A stretch of 64,000 nt of DNA from Gymnopilus junonius (GCA_015501075.1 JADNYJ010000003.1:186001-250000), one strand, 5' to 3'. Positions 12,801 through 24,776 are shown, counted from the stretch's first letter. Notes: generated from the letters alone by a model not told the origin. Translations and numbers: made by a program.

Positions 12801-13306
12801 GTGGCGTTTGCTACTGTGTTGTTCAAGTAGGTCTTGCTTGGAAGATTACTGGCCGATATTAATTTACTCTTCATTAGTATATCATGCCAGGGCCTGCGAA
12901 CCCCCATTGGGCTGTCAACGAGGAATCAAACCATATCTCTGATCAACAAGGCGAGTTACTTCTCGTCTAAAGCAAGCTAAACCGTAGTCGGACTGACCTG
13001 GGTCGATCCTTTTACTTGTCTACAATTGATCACATAGATCCTTGAGCAAGAAACTGCGGACTCCGAAGGGGTCTACAGGGCTCTGGTTGCTTTGGGAAAC
13101 ATGGTGCGTCTTAATTCTTTCAAGTCAAGCCTTTCGAGTGATACTAAAAGTACGGTGTTGTGCAGACCCACGTAGCCAAGGGCACGAACAACAAACTATC
13201 AGCTGCTCAAGCTGGCGAGATCTCGCAGTGTCTCCAAGCTCTTCCGTCGCGGTTCACGGAGGCGAGAGTAAAGAATGTGTGCATTGAGATCGGGGCCTTA
13301 TTGTGA
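9887..13306 (+). CDS. DOA1: Doa1/Ufd3/PLAA: WD40-PFU-PUL ubiquitin adaptor (one frame break)
   Basis: Eighteen exons: 9887-9931, 9980-10160, 10216-10372, 10428-10531, 10594-10723, 10770-10909, 10970-11224, 11270-11328, 11377-11536, 11591-11737, 11791-11999, 12067-12153, 12205-12382, 12436-12688, 12747-12826, 12878-12950, 13038-13103, 13166-13306. WD40 repeats fill about residues 1-310, the PFU ubiquitin-binding domain starts at the WDSVNYTWQKIG segment (about 358-455), and PUL spans about 530-821. The linker repeats DPFTGASRY three times. Doa1 binds ubiquitin and Cdc48/p97 and controls ubiquitin turnover. Summed exons are one base short of a codon multiple. The frame changes at the TTTT run 12479-12482 between RLIIGFCPEAF and YPYSESALLSDRF. 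The intron at 12951 uses a GC donor. Confidence 0.9.
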
Positions 13307-13689
13307 AGGGGTGTAGAAGGATTATACGTTTAGAACTCTCTTTTCGTCTTTTGACCTGTATATGTACAAGAGGGACTTGGACTTTAGCCCTGTGAGTCGG
13401 CTCTCACAGTCAGTACGGTACCATATGGTGTTCTTTTTTGGTGTGGACAGTTTTTCTGAAGAGTGAGATAATATCCGGCTTGTAACTACCTTGTAACTAC
13501 CTTCTAGTCGTTCATGTGTAGCCTGAAATTTTTATACGCCTTGCGTTGGATGTTGGTAGATGACCACCACCATATGGATGGGCAATGGGTGGGTACTATT
13601 TTTTGTCCTTCAGCCAATACAGTTTACGTAATAGGGAGTCATACTGCAACGCTGTTGCTAAATTTGAGCAGAAGTAGACGACACCTTCC
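13307..13689. other. Intergenic, Doa1 to phosphatase gene
   Basis: About 380 bp without a gene. The 11-mer ttgtaactacc occurs twice in tandem near 13481-13503. Nothing else is recognisable. Confidence 0.4.
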
Positions 13690-14470
13690 ATGACCCCAAC
13701 TGGAAAGTCGGCTACACCAGGAACAACCAAGCCGATAGCCCGTATCTACCTGGTGCGGCATGGAGAAACACAGGAGAACAGAGATGGTGTTATACAAGGG
13801 CAGATGGACACAATGCTGAACGAGATGGGGCAGGAACAGGCCCGGAAAGTTGGGGAGAGGTTTCGGGAAGTAAAGATCGATCGATTATTTAGCAGCGATT
13901 TGAAGAGAGCTCGCAGGGTGAGTAATCTAGGCATCGAAATTGCTCTCCTGGCGCTGACGGATCTGTAGACTGCTGAGGAGATTCTCGCATACCACCCTGA
14001 AGTCCTCTTGGAAGAGCAGCCAGCGCTCAGAGAACGAGTAGGTTGTTTTGCAGAGGGAAGTGTTCCGGCTCACCTTTGACCAGAATATGGGAGACTTACA
14101 GGGGAAGAAAGCAGAGCCGGGTGTAAAGCTAATGATGGCAACGGACCCAACAGTCGAAACACATGTTGACTTCGGTGCACGGGTCGTGGGGTGGTGGAAT
14201 CAGCAAATCCTTGGACATATTTTGAGCAAGTCAAAAAACTTGCCGACGACGGTGGTGGTGACGACACACGGGGGGTTCATCACGACGCTGGTGAGAGAGC
14301 TGATCGGGAGCAGGAAGGCAGAATGCGGCGACGGCGTGATAGTCTGGAAATGCTTCAATTCTAGTGTGAGCGTTATTGAGGTCGGCGAGAACAGACGGGG
14401 GACGGTTGTCTCCTTTGGAGATGTCAGTCATCTGAATGTCGCCGACATCGCTCTTCATTCCATTCACTAG
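13690..14470 (+). CDS. Histidine phosphatase (phosphoglycerate mutase-like)
   Basis: Exons 13690-13917, 13969-14037 and 14084-14470 give 227 aa. The RHG signature IYLVRHGETQENRDG opens the fold; its histidine is the phospho-acceptor in this superfamily. The second catalytic part, FSSDLKRARR and later VVVTTHGGFITTL with the second essential His, is also present. The family includes phosphoglycerate mutases, fructose-2,6-bisphosphatase-like enzymes (TIGAR) and broad phosphatases. The short length and GVIQGQMDTMLNEMG loop favour a TIGAR/CobC-type phosphatase over glycolytic mutase. The substrate cannot be named. Confidence 0.85.
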
Positions 14471-14598
14471 ACAACACGTGACGTCATGCCTGCTGCCGAA
14501 TATCAAATTTGGAATTTTCGTTGACACTGCCTCAAAGTTAAAGTTAAATTGCATCCCAACTGCTTGGCATTCGTTCTCCTCTTTTAGTTTCGTCCACA

Positions 14599-16834
14599 AT
14601 GTCCGCGACAGAAACTACGACACTCCTTCCTAATCATAGGCGCACTCTTTCCAACCACTCCACTGGAACTCCCGCTGCTTTCTCCCACAGGGTTTCTGCT
14701 TTCATCAAAGCAGAAGGCGAACCCTCCTGGCTTCAGTCCTATAGATGGTTCCTCTTTGGGAATTATTTCAATGTTCTCCTAGTATTCGTGCCCCTTAGTG
14801 CTCTCGCACATTATCTGCACTGGGATGTCTCGCTTCGTTTCAGCTTCAGCTTCCTGGCTATTATGCCTCTCGCAAAAGTTCATTCTCCGAATTCTTCCTG
14901 CACTGTCGTTTCTTATGTTGCATATCATTAGCTTCTGGGAGACTCAACGGATCAAATGTCTTCAAAGCTTGGTCAGACGCTTGCGGGATTGCTCAATGCT
15001 TCCTTCGGTAATGCTGTAGAAATTATTGTCGGTATTGCTGCCTTACTCCAAGGTCTCTTGTTTGCTTTCTTTCTCCGATCAGCCCGTACTGACTGCGCTT
15101 TATTTTATAGATGAATTGCGCATCGTCCAAACATCGGTAACTTTACCATCTATTTTCCCCTCTTATTCGGGTTTAAACCCTTTCTCAGATGCTGGGTTCC
15201 ATCTTGTCAAACATCTTACTCGTTCTCGGGTGTTCTTTCGTTGCTGGTATGCATATTTCTTCGTCTCTGGGGCATTTCTTATATCGTTTTTGTTTCCAAG
15301 GTGGAATGAAACGCCTTGAGAGTCACTTCAAGGCTACTGCCGCACAGGCGTAAGTTTATCCTTACTCTGAAAGGGTGATGACTTGCTGAGCCTGTCCTGC
15401 TTCAGTTCCAGCTCTGTAAGCACCTTCATTTATTGCCTCTCAGCCCACTAAGTGTCCCGTTCACAAAGTTAATGACCTTGGCCTGCATCAGTAAGTGAAG
15501 CTAAGATGTCAATTTAAGTATTCTAGTATGCTGTGCTGATTGCCCTGGGCGCACCTCATAGCTCTCGTCATCCCTGCTGCGTATCAAAGTGCTCGTTCAG
15601 GTCAGTTTGCACTTTGTCCTTTTTATGAAATGATTGTAATGCACACCACTTCTCATGCAGACGACTCGGGTAATGAAGGGTTGTTGGTTATCTCCAGAGG
15701 CACCGCCATCATCCTTTTGTTGGTTTACATTGCCTACATCTACTTCCAGGTTTGTTTATCAATTCTTCTAAATAACAACTCTACCATAACTTCGACATTA
15801 AGTTGAAAATTCAAGACGGCCTTACAGACCATGAAAACAGTAGTCCCACAACTATTACCCAACTGGAAGATGAAGGAGAAGCCAAGATGAGTGTAGCCGC
15901 GGCCTCCATCTCGTAAGTCACGAATCTGGTTTCTCCATGGCCCCATTTGTTAATATATGTAGGTTATTGCTTGTCACTGTCATCACTTCATTTTGCGCGG
16001 ACTATTGTGGGTTACGCTCTATTTGTTCGGCGGCATTGTTCTTATATCGTCTTTTAGTGGTGGCTTCCATCGAGGAATTTGCGGAGAGGTATCATGTACC
16101 AAAGGCGTTCATTGGGTTGATCTTGTTGCCAATTGTTGTGAGTTTGCATTTTGCGATCTCAGTTGTAAATGCCTGTAATTAAATTTTCTAGGCGAACGCG
16201 GCTGAACACGTTACCTCTGTTTGGATGGCCTTCGAAGACAAGATGGATCTTACAATGACTATCTGTGTCGGCAGTTCCATCGTTAGTCCTTTGTTCGTCT
16301 TTTTTTGCGGTTGGCATTTGACTGCGTTATTCCATAGCAAATTGCATCCTTCGTTGTCCCACTCTTAGTCATTGTTGGCTGGATGTAAGTTTACTATTCC
16401 TGTTCATTGACTTCCGTAGGCTTACCTCGACCTTTCATCTAGCTCCGGTCACGAACTTACTCTGTACTTCGCTAACTTCGAGGTCTGCTTTGTTTCGTGG
16501 CTTATCACTAGGCCCAACGTGTTTATATCATTTTCTCTGATACGTAGACAATCGTGCTCTTTGCTTCAGTGCTTCTTGTGAATACCCTTATTCAGTGCGT
16601 GTCCTTCTGCATAGTTCTTTGTACCTTGTCCTATTCATCGCTGGCAATCATGTCTAACCATTTCACAGGGATGGAAAGTCGAATTATATGGAAGGCCTCA
16701 TGTTTGTCGTCTTTGCAGTCTGATGTATCCTACGGCTGATTGCATCTATTAACTCTTTTAGGCTCGTTTCGCTATACTTGGTCATCTCACTTGCGTGTAC
16801 GACCCTTTTCTTCGCCTCGGCTAACTGTGGCTGA
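14599..16834 (+). CDS. VCX1: Vacuolar Ca2+/H+ exchanger (CaCA family, Vcx1-like)
   Basis: Eighteen exons sum to 1257 nt (418 aa): 14599-14877, 14932-15052, 15111-15136, 15189-15246, 15301-15349, 15406-15415, 15469-15490, 15562-15600, 15661-15749, 15803-15912, 15963-16006, 16058-16137, 16192-16281, 16338-16384, 16443-16482, 16548-16594, 16669-16701, 16762-16834. About eleven membrane segments are expected. The two CaCA repeats are clear: [16 protein letters not shown] in the first half and [18 protein letters not shown] in the second, each with the acidic residue used for Ca2+. An acidic loop ([10 protein letters not shown]) separates the halves. The protein should move Ca2+ into the vacuole against H+. 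Exons of 10, 22 and 26 nt make it the most finely split gene here. Every join preserves the family sequence. Confidence 0.93.
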
Positions 16835-18660
16835 TGCATCCACCTTTTACCCTCCTCTTCTTACTCTGGATCGTCGTTCAATGTTGGATGCAAACCCGGC
16901 TTTGGGGATCGATTGGCAGTCTGGGTCTCATAATCACCCCGAGTTGCGCCAAGAGTGTTCTCCAGGATGATCGAGCACTTCACGTTAGTTCACGTTATGC
17001 CTGATGATGGGAGCATCTGGTTCCCGGAGATTGAATACCTATCTACGTGGATGGATATATGTGGTTCGATTTGTTGCCGGAATTTTATTAGAGCATCTAG
17101 TCAAAGTCTAGTCGTCTTTGCCACTGTTGTATGTTACTGTGCTGAACTTTTTCTAGCTCAATCAATTACCTATACCCCTTGCTTGTCTTTCTGTGTCCTT
17201 CCTTTTCTGCCACCCTCCAGGGTTTGATCTTTGCTGCCACGATATTATTCATTACTTCGCATGCGTGTACGTAGTTCATGCTTGTCACATTTACGAGGCT
17301 ACCTAGATTTATAATGTAGGCAAGTGGGCAAGTGGTATTTGTACAAAAAATAATTCTGGTGGGATCGACGTGAAGGCAGAACTCTGTTCATACAAATAAA
17401 CCTTGACATTCAATGCGCAAGACATGATTAATCCACAAATAACAGCATGTTGGTACCATGCTTGCCAAGCCACCCACTAGGGTTTCGGGTTGAAACCAGG
17501 ATGGTCGGTCAAAAAGTACCACAATCGTTCTGCAGCTCCGACGATAAAAGACCAGCAAAAGGATGTAGGCCAGCCTAGCATTTGGAGAGGAAAAACAGAG
17601 CCTGGGAGATTGCGTACGGTTGCAGAAGGCGCAATATAAGGCAGGGAACGAATTTAGGGCCGACCGTTGAAGAAGGGGTATTTTCGGAGGATTTCTCTGG
17701 GTTTCCTCGACTAGGCCTGAGTATCGTGTGATGCAAGAAGATCATTGAACAGGGCGTGGGTAGGAGTCCGAGATGGTCCATAAGAGACCTGTGCTAGATT
17801 TAAGGTTAATGCTTTCTGTGGAAGTAGTATAGTTGAAGGATACGTCGAGAAAAAGTTAGGCTAATGATTAACCAATGTTTCTCGAGCCTCGAGGAGATTT
17901 GAAACTAAATAGTTGACTGCCCGAAAATCAAAATACCAGAACTTTTCAGCCTTTTCCTGCTATTTCCCCCAGCAACCAGTAAGAGATAATATCGCCGAAG
18001 AAAATGATGGAACAAGAAGAGACTTAATTTAGTCGTAGACAGGTTCCCGACCTCACTAAAAGACTCGAAGGGTCAAAAAGTTGAAACAAGGATAGGTACA
18101 GTGAGTCTCTGAGCTGAGGCCGGCGATAAAAGATGACCACGGAGAATAGCTGGCCTGGCTTGGGCCTGGCGCATAAAAAAATTAAAAATGCGCACCATCT
18201 TAATATACCTTTGGCTTCCTGTGATTTATATTGAAAAGTGGGGATTCAGGGCCGACTCAGACATGCTAAATTTCAAGCGAGATTATACCTCAATATTAGT
18301 CTCTAATTTGTAAGATAGCTTCCAGCTTGTCAACAAATTTTACGCCAGTGCTGGCATGGCCCTAATGTTGTGGGCGCTAGGCATCGCACATCGGTAGGCG
18401 CCCAAATGAAAAAAGGAATGAGCTCTTTGAAGTATTCGCCGTCGAATCAAACACCCGATCAAGGATAGTGAACGCGACGAAAATTCACGGGAATCATACT
18501 CATATTAATGTATCATAACTCTTGGATTTCTAGTAAGTTCTTTTGGACCTCTAAAGTGTTGTATAAGCTACAAGTTTGAAGTCATTGGTTTGCTACCTGG
18601 TCCAAATTATAATAAGGAGGATGTTCGGCCCGGTACATCGCCACACAACTTGGTCCGTGC
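16835..18660. other. Gene-poor tract between VCX1 and U2
   Basis: About 1.8 kb with no supported protein gene. The part to about 17230 is probably VCX1 3' UTR. A short palindrome (gcgcat ... atgcgc) lies near 18169-18194. No transposon coding sequence was recognised. Confidence 0.4.
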
Positions 18661-18673
18661 GCAAACCCGCAGA

Positions 18674-18680
18674 TATATAA
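18674..18680 (+). promoter_or_regulatory. TATA box of the U2 snRNA gene
   Basis: TATATAA lies 28-34 bp upstream of the inferred U2 5' end, the spacing expected for a polymerase II start. Confidence 0.7.
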
Positions 18681-18707
18681 ACCCTACCTCTCCCAACTCA
18701 CTTCCTT

Positions 18708-18885
18708 ACCACTCTGGCCTTTTGGCTTAGATCAAGTGTAGTATCTGTTCTTAATAGTTTAACCACTATTATGGAGGCACTGCCTCCATTATTGGTTATC
18801 TTATTTTTGCCGCCCCAGTCCCTTGGGCTCTGCTTGCACCCTCGGGCGCGATGACCTTGCTATTGCAGTACCAGCTTGTGTCGTC
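18708..18885 (+). ncRNA. U2: U2 spliceosomal snRNA
   Basis: The 5' part matches the near-universal U2 sequence: ggccttttggcttagatcaa followed by gtgtagtatctgttctt. GTAGTA at 18738-18743 is the branch-point recognition sequence. Stem IIa pairs aatagt (18753-18758) with actatt (18765-18770). Stem IIb pairs atggaggc (18771-18778) with gcctccat (18782-18789). The Sm site ATTTTTG is at 18803-18809. The 3' stem-loop IV pairs gatgac (18850-18855) with gtcgtc (18880-18885) around the conserved loop tattgcagtacc. The length of about 178 nt is near the usual fungal size. The 5' end is set by alignment to other U2 RNAs and could be off by one or two bases. U2 pairs with intron branch points in the nuclear spliceosome. 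Confidence 0.96.
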
Positions 18886-19533
18886 GGGGGATCCCTCCTT
18901 GTGAGAAACTTTCTCTTTGCTGCAATACTTGTATTCCTATCACTGGATAGTGAATATGAATTCAGCAAATGGATTTGTTTCTGTGAGAGTTTGTAAACAC
19001 CAGTGTTTGCTCTTTATTTGCATATAACTTAAATGCACAATTCAGTTCTCTAAATGCATGGTGTTTAGGTTAACTCTTGTGCTTCAATGTAGTGGACTTG
19101 TCAGTAAAAGAAATGAGAACACCTTGTTTTGATCCTACTGCAAGGTATGTAACAGACATTGTCAAGAAAAAATGTATAGTATTAGTACAGTTGGCAAATG
19201 GAAACCCAAGGAAGGAATTGAAAATGAAGTGAAGTATACAGAGGTGTCAGGCTCTACTCATGGATAGAGCAAGTTGTCCCATCTGAAGGAACTGCTGTAG
19301 AAAAGAAAATGTTAGGTGTGATGTCTAATAAAAGGATAAGATAGGATGATGTGTGGATATAATAATATGATGAAGCAGGGAAATGAAGATAATGTGTCGT
19401 CGAAAATTTATAATGCATGTGACGTGAAATGAGAAAAATCAAACGATAACCTGACGTTGAGGAAGGCGGTACGTTCCAGGTACCGGTGAATGAAAGAAGG
19501 AAAGCCGAGCGAAAAGGAGAGTAGTGATTATCG
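18886..19533. other. Intergenic after U2
   Basis: About 650 bp, AT-rich, no supported gene. It would hold any U2 3' processing signal and the 3' UTR of the arrestin-like gene. Confidence 0.4.
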
Positions 19534-21365
19534 TCACGAGTGGAAGGGTAACAAGACTGGTGTAGTCATCTTCTCGTTGGCGCCACCAAGACCATTATGG
19601 TACACATTCATATCCGATATTGGACCAGGTTCAGAAGAAACGTCAACCAGAGGTGTGTCCCGAGATTCCGGAGTGGGAGTAAGAGAACGTGGTGTATAAA
19701 GCGGGAGGGGGACCGAGTAATCGACTTTGCGTTCACCGTTCGAGTCGAACAGTTGTGAATATACTGGTAAGTTCGGTAGGGCATCTGAACCAGCATTCTG
19801 CATCGGCGGGCTTGAGTGTCCAAGATATCTTGACGGATCTGCTTGCAGTCTGGGCGCAACATGTGTAAAATTTAACGGAATCCTGAAGCTCAGTTTCTCA
19901 GTCGCAACCTTGCCACCTTTGCCTTCCAAATCGTAGGTGCAAGTAAGGGAAATCGCTACTTCATGAATTACACTATACAGCGGGCTGTGAGAGCTGGGCC
20001 GCAAATTCTTTGATCCAGCCCACTCGGACGCGTTATCAGCATCATCGCCAAAGGTAGGATTGCGGTGCACAAAAGGGAGTGTGGTATCCATTGTGTACCA
20101 TGTTGGGGGTATATCTGTACGAGCATCATTGAGGAATGCATAATTCTCCCTATCGAGTTTATACCGACCGGTTTCCGAAGGATGGAGTAGCGAGAATGAA
20201 CGGGCAAGGCTTTCTGAAAGATCGTCTGAAACGTAGAGACCGACTTCATACATGGAGCTGATAGGGTGAGGATCGCGCAATGGCAAGTTGGGTGGCTGCA
20301 TTTCCTTGGTCGGGAGTGGGTATCGCGCAAGGGATGATGCAGAGGGGCGATATCTGAGAAAGTGTTATTCTAAAAGTAGAGCACTCCAGAGACTTTACTT
20401 ACCTGCATTTTTCCTCCTGGATGATATCAACAGCGACCTCCGCCACTTGTATTTTCTGGCACTCTTCTTCACACAGGTCCTTAGTGCGGAGGCGTAGCGT
20501 TACAGGCACTGAATTGTCCTTGACGTTCACATACTCTGGCACACTGGCCAGAACCTGAATTTTGGAGAGTACTTCCGCGGGTATCCTGTCCTTTGGAAGT
20601 AGACCCGGTGACGAAGCAGGGGTGGAATGTACGAGGTAATTTAACGTGGATGTCTCAACAACGTCAACCTGCGGTGCTGAGATAAAACGGCAGACTTTGA
20701 TCTGTTTTGAGGCTTCTGCGGATTTGATTCGAGATCGGAAAGGGGCACATAATGACGCAAAATAAGAAGTGGACTGTTCTTCCTCGACATTGGTGAATTT
20801 GGCGGTGGCGTACAAGCCATAACGAACGCCAATGTCTTCCATGCCCAAACGCGTCGTTGCGGGTAGCCATCCAGGAATAGGCAGATTAAAGACAAAATTC
20901 CAGACACCTGTATAATTGAAAACTCAGACTTCATGCTCACCCACTTTATTGACGCAATTAATCTAACGTACAGGGATCCGCGTCGTCTTCGTAACCTTGG
21001 TTGGTTAGCTCGATGGGCATAGAGGGGGCAAGTTCGCGCGTTATCGAACAGAGGCGCAACGATGAGTAGCCAGTGTTGGAGGCGTGGATTTCTGACTGGC
21101 CCTCGAATGTAAGCTCTAGGGACTGGAGCAGGAAACGGGCTCTTCGGCGAGACTCAAAGAGTGAGTAGTAAGAAGAGATAGAGAGAGAGATATGTCCTGA
21201 AAGAGAATATGCAGAACTGTGGCAAAAAGTGTTAGAAATCTGCTGAAAGAGTTGGAGGAGGACATACTTGGCATCGAGCTCGCCGTACATGTGGAGGTCA
21301 TCCGGAGAGGGTGGATGGAGAGGGAAAGAGACATAATGTGGAGACAAGGTTAGAGTGGCGGGCAT
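19534..21365 (-). CDS. Arrestin-like protein (alpha-arrestin related)
   Basis: Four exons: 21268-21365, 20972-21216, 20403-20907 and 19534-20353 (1668 nt, 555 aa). The N-terminal half has the arrestin N-fold (YSLSGHISLSISSYYSLFES, LELTFEGQSE). A linking segment is GVRYGLYATAKF. The C-terminal half is an arrestin C-like domain (VWNFVFNLPIPGWLPATTR and SIPVTLRLRTKDL-type strands). The tail has LPVYSQLFDSNGERK followed by DYSVPLPLYTP, a block I associate with basidiomycete arrestin-like proteins. Fungal alpha-arrestins recruit Rsp5-type ubiquitin ligases to membrane transporters. I see LPLYTP but no clear PPxY, so that role is inferred. Start: the ATG at 21365 opens directly into the first beta strand. 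Confidence 0.8.
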
Positions 21366-21552
21366 TGTGGACTATTAAATAGCTAAGTGAGACAGCCCAT
21401 TTGTCTCCAAAAAGGTAAATCCAAATGTTTCCGCCCGAAAGGCAGATCGTTTGTTCTTACGTCATGCATGCTGATATAATCAACGTCAAAAAAGAACAAG
21501 GCTGCCATTGTTCCTCCATAATAAAAAAACAACAATAAGTCGCGTACTTGAC

Positions 21553-22731
21553 TCACGCAAAGACATTGGAAACTGCCAATACGTCTTCCTCGCGCTTGCG
21601 CAGCTCCTTGCGTCTCCTCGTCTCCTCCTCCGCATCTTTCCTTGTATTGTATTTTCCACCCTTTTCTCTCTTCATCGCCATACGCACTACAGCTGGTGAA
21701 ATAAATTCTATTTATTGTGTAAAAGATCATCATCAATGAAAGTGCGTGGTGATGAGATCGGCAAGGACACGCACCTGGGTTTGAGTACACGGTCGCACCG
21801 CCGAAGGCACCTTCAAAAATACGTATGGGGGTAAGGACGAACCGAGGTCCAATTTCCACTAATGTCGTCTGTGGGGGCCCATTCGGCTGTAGGGGATCTT
21901 TTTCGATGATCTAGCCATTGTACAGCAACAAAGGACACGAGGTCATCAATGACTGTTTTCTTCCCTTAGACCGGTGCTCACCTGGAAATTACGGAACCAG
22001 ATCTTCGAATCAACAATTGAGAACGTCAATATGTGGTCGATAAATGGTTTTGCCCGTCTCGACGTAGATGGCACACCAAAGATCTGATAGAACCATAAAG
22101 CCGTCAGCAGGATATCCTGTACACTTTTAGTGAAACACTTGCATGAGTGAACACCTCCTTCGTCAGTATCCCCCACTCAGAGTCTTCAAACGCCTTGTCG
22201 AAGCTCAAAAGGCCCCTGCTACCTTTCAGGCAGTTCCCTGTCATTTTGAGTTCGTCCATCGTGTGCACATTCTGCACATGCATTTTGATGCTGGGTCCAT
22301 TAGGCGTCTTCGCCGCCCATAGGTACAGGTCCTCATGTCGCCGCGCCTCAAAGTAAAGCGTGTTGTTGCAGTTATTCAGGTCAGCTAATTCTGGTAGTAA
22401 GTTCAACTGCGACTTTGAGTCAAGTTTGGAGTCTGCAGAAAGGAACACTTGGTTAAGATTGCGTTTAACATACTCCAGCACTGGGAAATATACCTTTCTT
22501 GACATGAGGCAAAAGGGCTTCCAGGTCATTCATAAGATGCCTCATCCTATGCGTTATTCCCCTCGAAGAAAGCAGCAGTACTCTTTGCTTGTTTTTTTTC
22601 TTCGTAGGTTGAGCCTCCGCTACGGTGTCCATGTCCACGTCCACGTCCATTTCATCCGCTTTTCTTTTGCCTTTACCTTTCGCACCTGCCTTTGAGGCAT
22701 TGGCCTTTTGAGTTTTCAGGACGGAGGACAT
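21553..22731 (-). CDS. BRX1: Ribosome biogenesis protein BRX1 (Brix domain)
   Basis: Five exons: 22494-22731, 22143-22432, 21982-22083, 21775-21910 and 21553-21707 (921 nt, 306 aa). A basic, Lys-rich N-terminus precedes the Brix domain at about residues 45-250: RVLLLSSRGITHRMRHLMND, NNTLYFEARRHEDLYLWAAK, HTMDELKMTGNCLKGSR, FVDH-like AKPFIDHILTFSI, and VEIGPRFVLTPIRIFEGAFG. The C-terminus is charged (EETRRRKELRKREED). BRX1 is a nucleolar assembly factor for the 60S subunit. The intron at 22084-22142 has the donor GCAAGT and needs it to keep the VFTH-IFGVP join. An upstream in-frame ATG would add 11 residues; 22731 is preferred. Confidence 0.93.
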
Positions 22732-23349
22732 TGTTAAGGAATCTGGGGCAATTAATGGCTTCACGTCTTGGGCAGAGTTTAAAATTTTGGTATTATGTAA
22801 TCCAAAGAAGTAAGTAATCTATTTTTAGGCTATCGAGAACACTAAGTACGAAAAAGATAATTTATTCGAGGCATAAAGGGGCCGCATGAGTGCAACTTCT
22901 GAAGCATAGTAGATTCGAAAGGACAGAGCAATAAAAAGCCTCAGAATGAATAAAATAAAGTAATAAGAGAAATTGGAGCGATGAGCTATGTATACAAGTC
23001 CAGATATGGACGCCCACGAAATGCATCTGGAGCAAAGGACAAAAATCGAGAAGGGAAAGGTACCATAGGGAGAGGAAGTTTGTAACGAAAGTACAAGATA
23101 TCGACATGGAAGGGGAATCAGCAATGATGAACAAGAGGAAGGGCACGATGGGGTAGATGGATCTGACGGGCGGATCGCCGAGGCACAAACTACTTGGTGG
23201 GTTTCAGGAATGGGGGATATTGTTGTAAGCTACTTGGGGAACAGTATGACAGACGACGACGATTTAGAGGGACTCAATAATACAGCCGCGGAAACCATAG
23301 ATGCATTCGACACCTTGAGGGAGCAGGAACTCAACCATCATCAAAGCCA
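22732..23349. other. Intergenic, BRX1 promoter and KH-gene 3' flank
   Basis: About 620 bp without a supported gene on either strand. Confidence 0.4.
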
Positions 23350-24776
23350 TTAACTTTGGCCAGCACTTGCCCGCAGTTGTTTCTGCTTTTCTTGCTCCAG
23401 TCGCTAGATAATGCTAGTCAGCAACACGGCTAAATACAACCCAATGAAATAAACACACGTGGTAGAGAAGCTGGACAGCCATCTGGATGTTGGCCGGTTG
23501 GCCGGTGATCACGACCAACCTCTCGCCTTCCTGGCCAGCTGGTGCAGGCGCGCCATTGAGGCCGACGCCCACAGCACCGGGTTCCATGATCTTAATTTGA
23601 CTGGCACTCATGTGTCGTATTTCGTTGATCTTGCTACCTCCTTTGCCAATGATACAACCGACAAGGTCATTCGGGATGTAAATCTGTTGTGTCTGTAGTT
23701 GTTGTGGGGGGTTATGAGGCGTGTAGCCTGAACCAGGGTTATACCCTCCCGCTGGGACATATGATGAACTGCCCACGGGACGTCCACGAGAGGACCCGCC
23801 TGGACGATATGAAGAGTTTGAGTTGGCATAGGATGGCATCCTCTCTTGTGCCTCGATTAATATGTTGCCAATGTAGTAAGTGGCGATGTGAATGGCGTCG
23901 GCGACTCCCGCCACGCTAAGAACACGCTATAGCACACGTCAATGTCCATCACGGAAAATAATAAAAGCATAATCATACCTCAGTCGATCCCGGTAGCATG
24001 CCTTCGCTGGCGTTCAGTCTAGCACCGCTAGCGTCTTGAATTTCCTTGATCTTGGAACCTTGTTTCCCGATCACGGATCCCATACGAGAATTGGGGATCA
24101 TGAACTTGATTGTGACAGCACGGCTTCCAGGCACAGAGGGTACATCGAATGGCTCGTCGTTAATCCTGCGCACGATGAGTCCGAAAGCCTTTAAGTTTAA
24201 TTGAAGTGAGTACAATGTAGGGAAAACGAGAAGGCTTCGACGCCTGAGAGAAAAATAACCTTAGAGACAGCATCGAGTGGTCCGCTGACGTTGAGAATAC
24301 GCTCTGGGTTGCCTGGAATACTCTCAGAGACCATGACACGAGCACCGCTCTTTTCGCGGATCTCATTGACATGGGAGCCTCCTTTTCCAATGATGATGGA
24401 AGCATCTTGGGTAACAATGAGGCAGCGCATATGGATATTGGCAGAGGGAGCGGGGGGCTGGCCAGTGGAGGATGAGGCCTCACCCGAGGTTGTAGCCGAA
24501 TCCTTCTTGTCGGTAGGTCCAAGCATGACCCTGTTCTCCTCCTTCTTCACGTCGGTGCGACTGGAGTTGGGCGTAGATGAGTTGGTATCATTTGCATGAT
24601 CTAGATTGGTCAGATTGATGTCAGAAGAAAGAAACATGGTGAGAAAAGGCGGTCATACTATTGGACGACGAGCCATCCAAGGCTGTCGCGCCGGTATTGG
24701 CACGCTTGTGGTTTTTCTGCTGCTCGGTATCGGAGGGAGAACGGGACCTCTTGCGGGTTGATTCGGCGTCTGGCAT
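23350..24776 (-). CDS. Triple-KH-domain RNA-binding protein (PCBP/Rnc1/Pbp2-like)
   Basis: Five exons: 24659-24776, 24260-24600, 23979-24188, 23459-23926 and 23350-23403 (1191 nt, 396 aa). Three KH domains each have a GxxG loop: IIIGKGGSHVNEIRE (about 85-160), SVIGKQGSKIKEIQD (about 175-240), and GCIIGKGGSKINEIRH (about 295-370). The N-terminus has a basic RKRSRSPS stretch. A Gly/Ser/Tyr-rich linker separates KH2 from KH3. The layout matches poly(rC)-binding proteins and fungal Rnc1, Pbp2 and Hek2, which bind mRNA and affect its stability or localisation. The short last exon encodes a Gln/Lys tail ending RASAGQS. The target RNAs are unknown. Confidence 0.92.
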
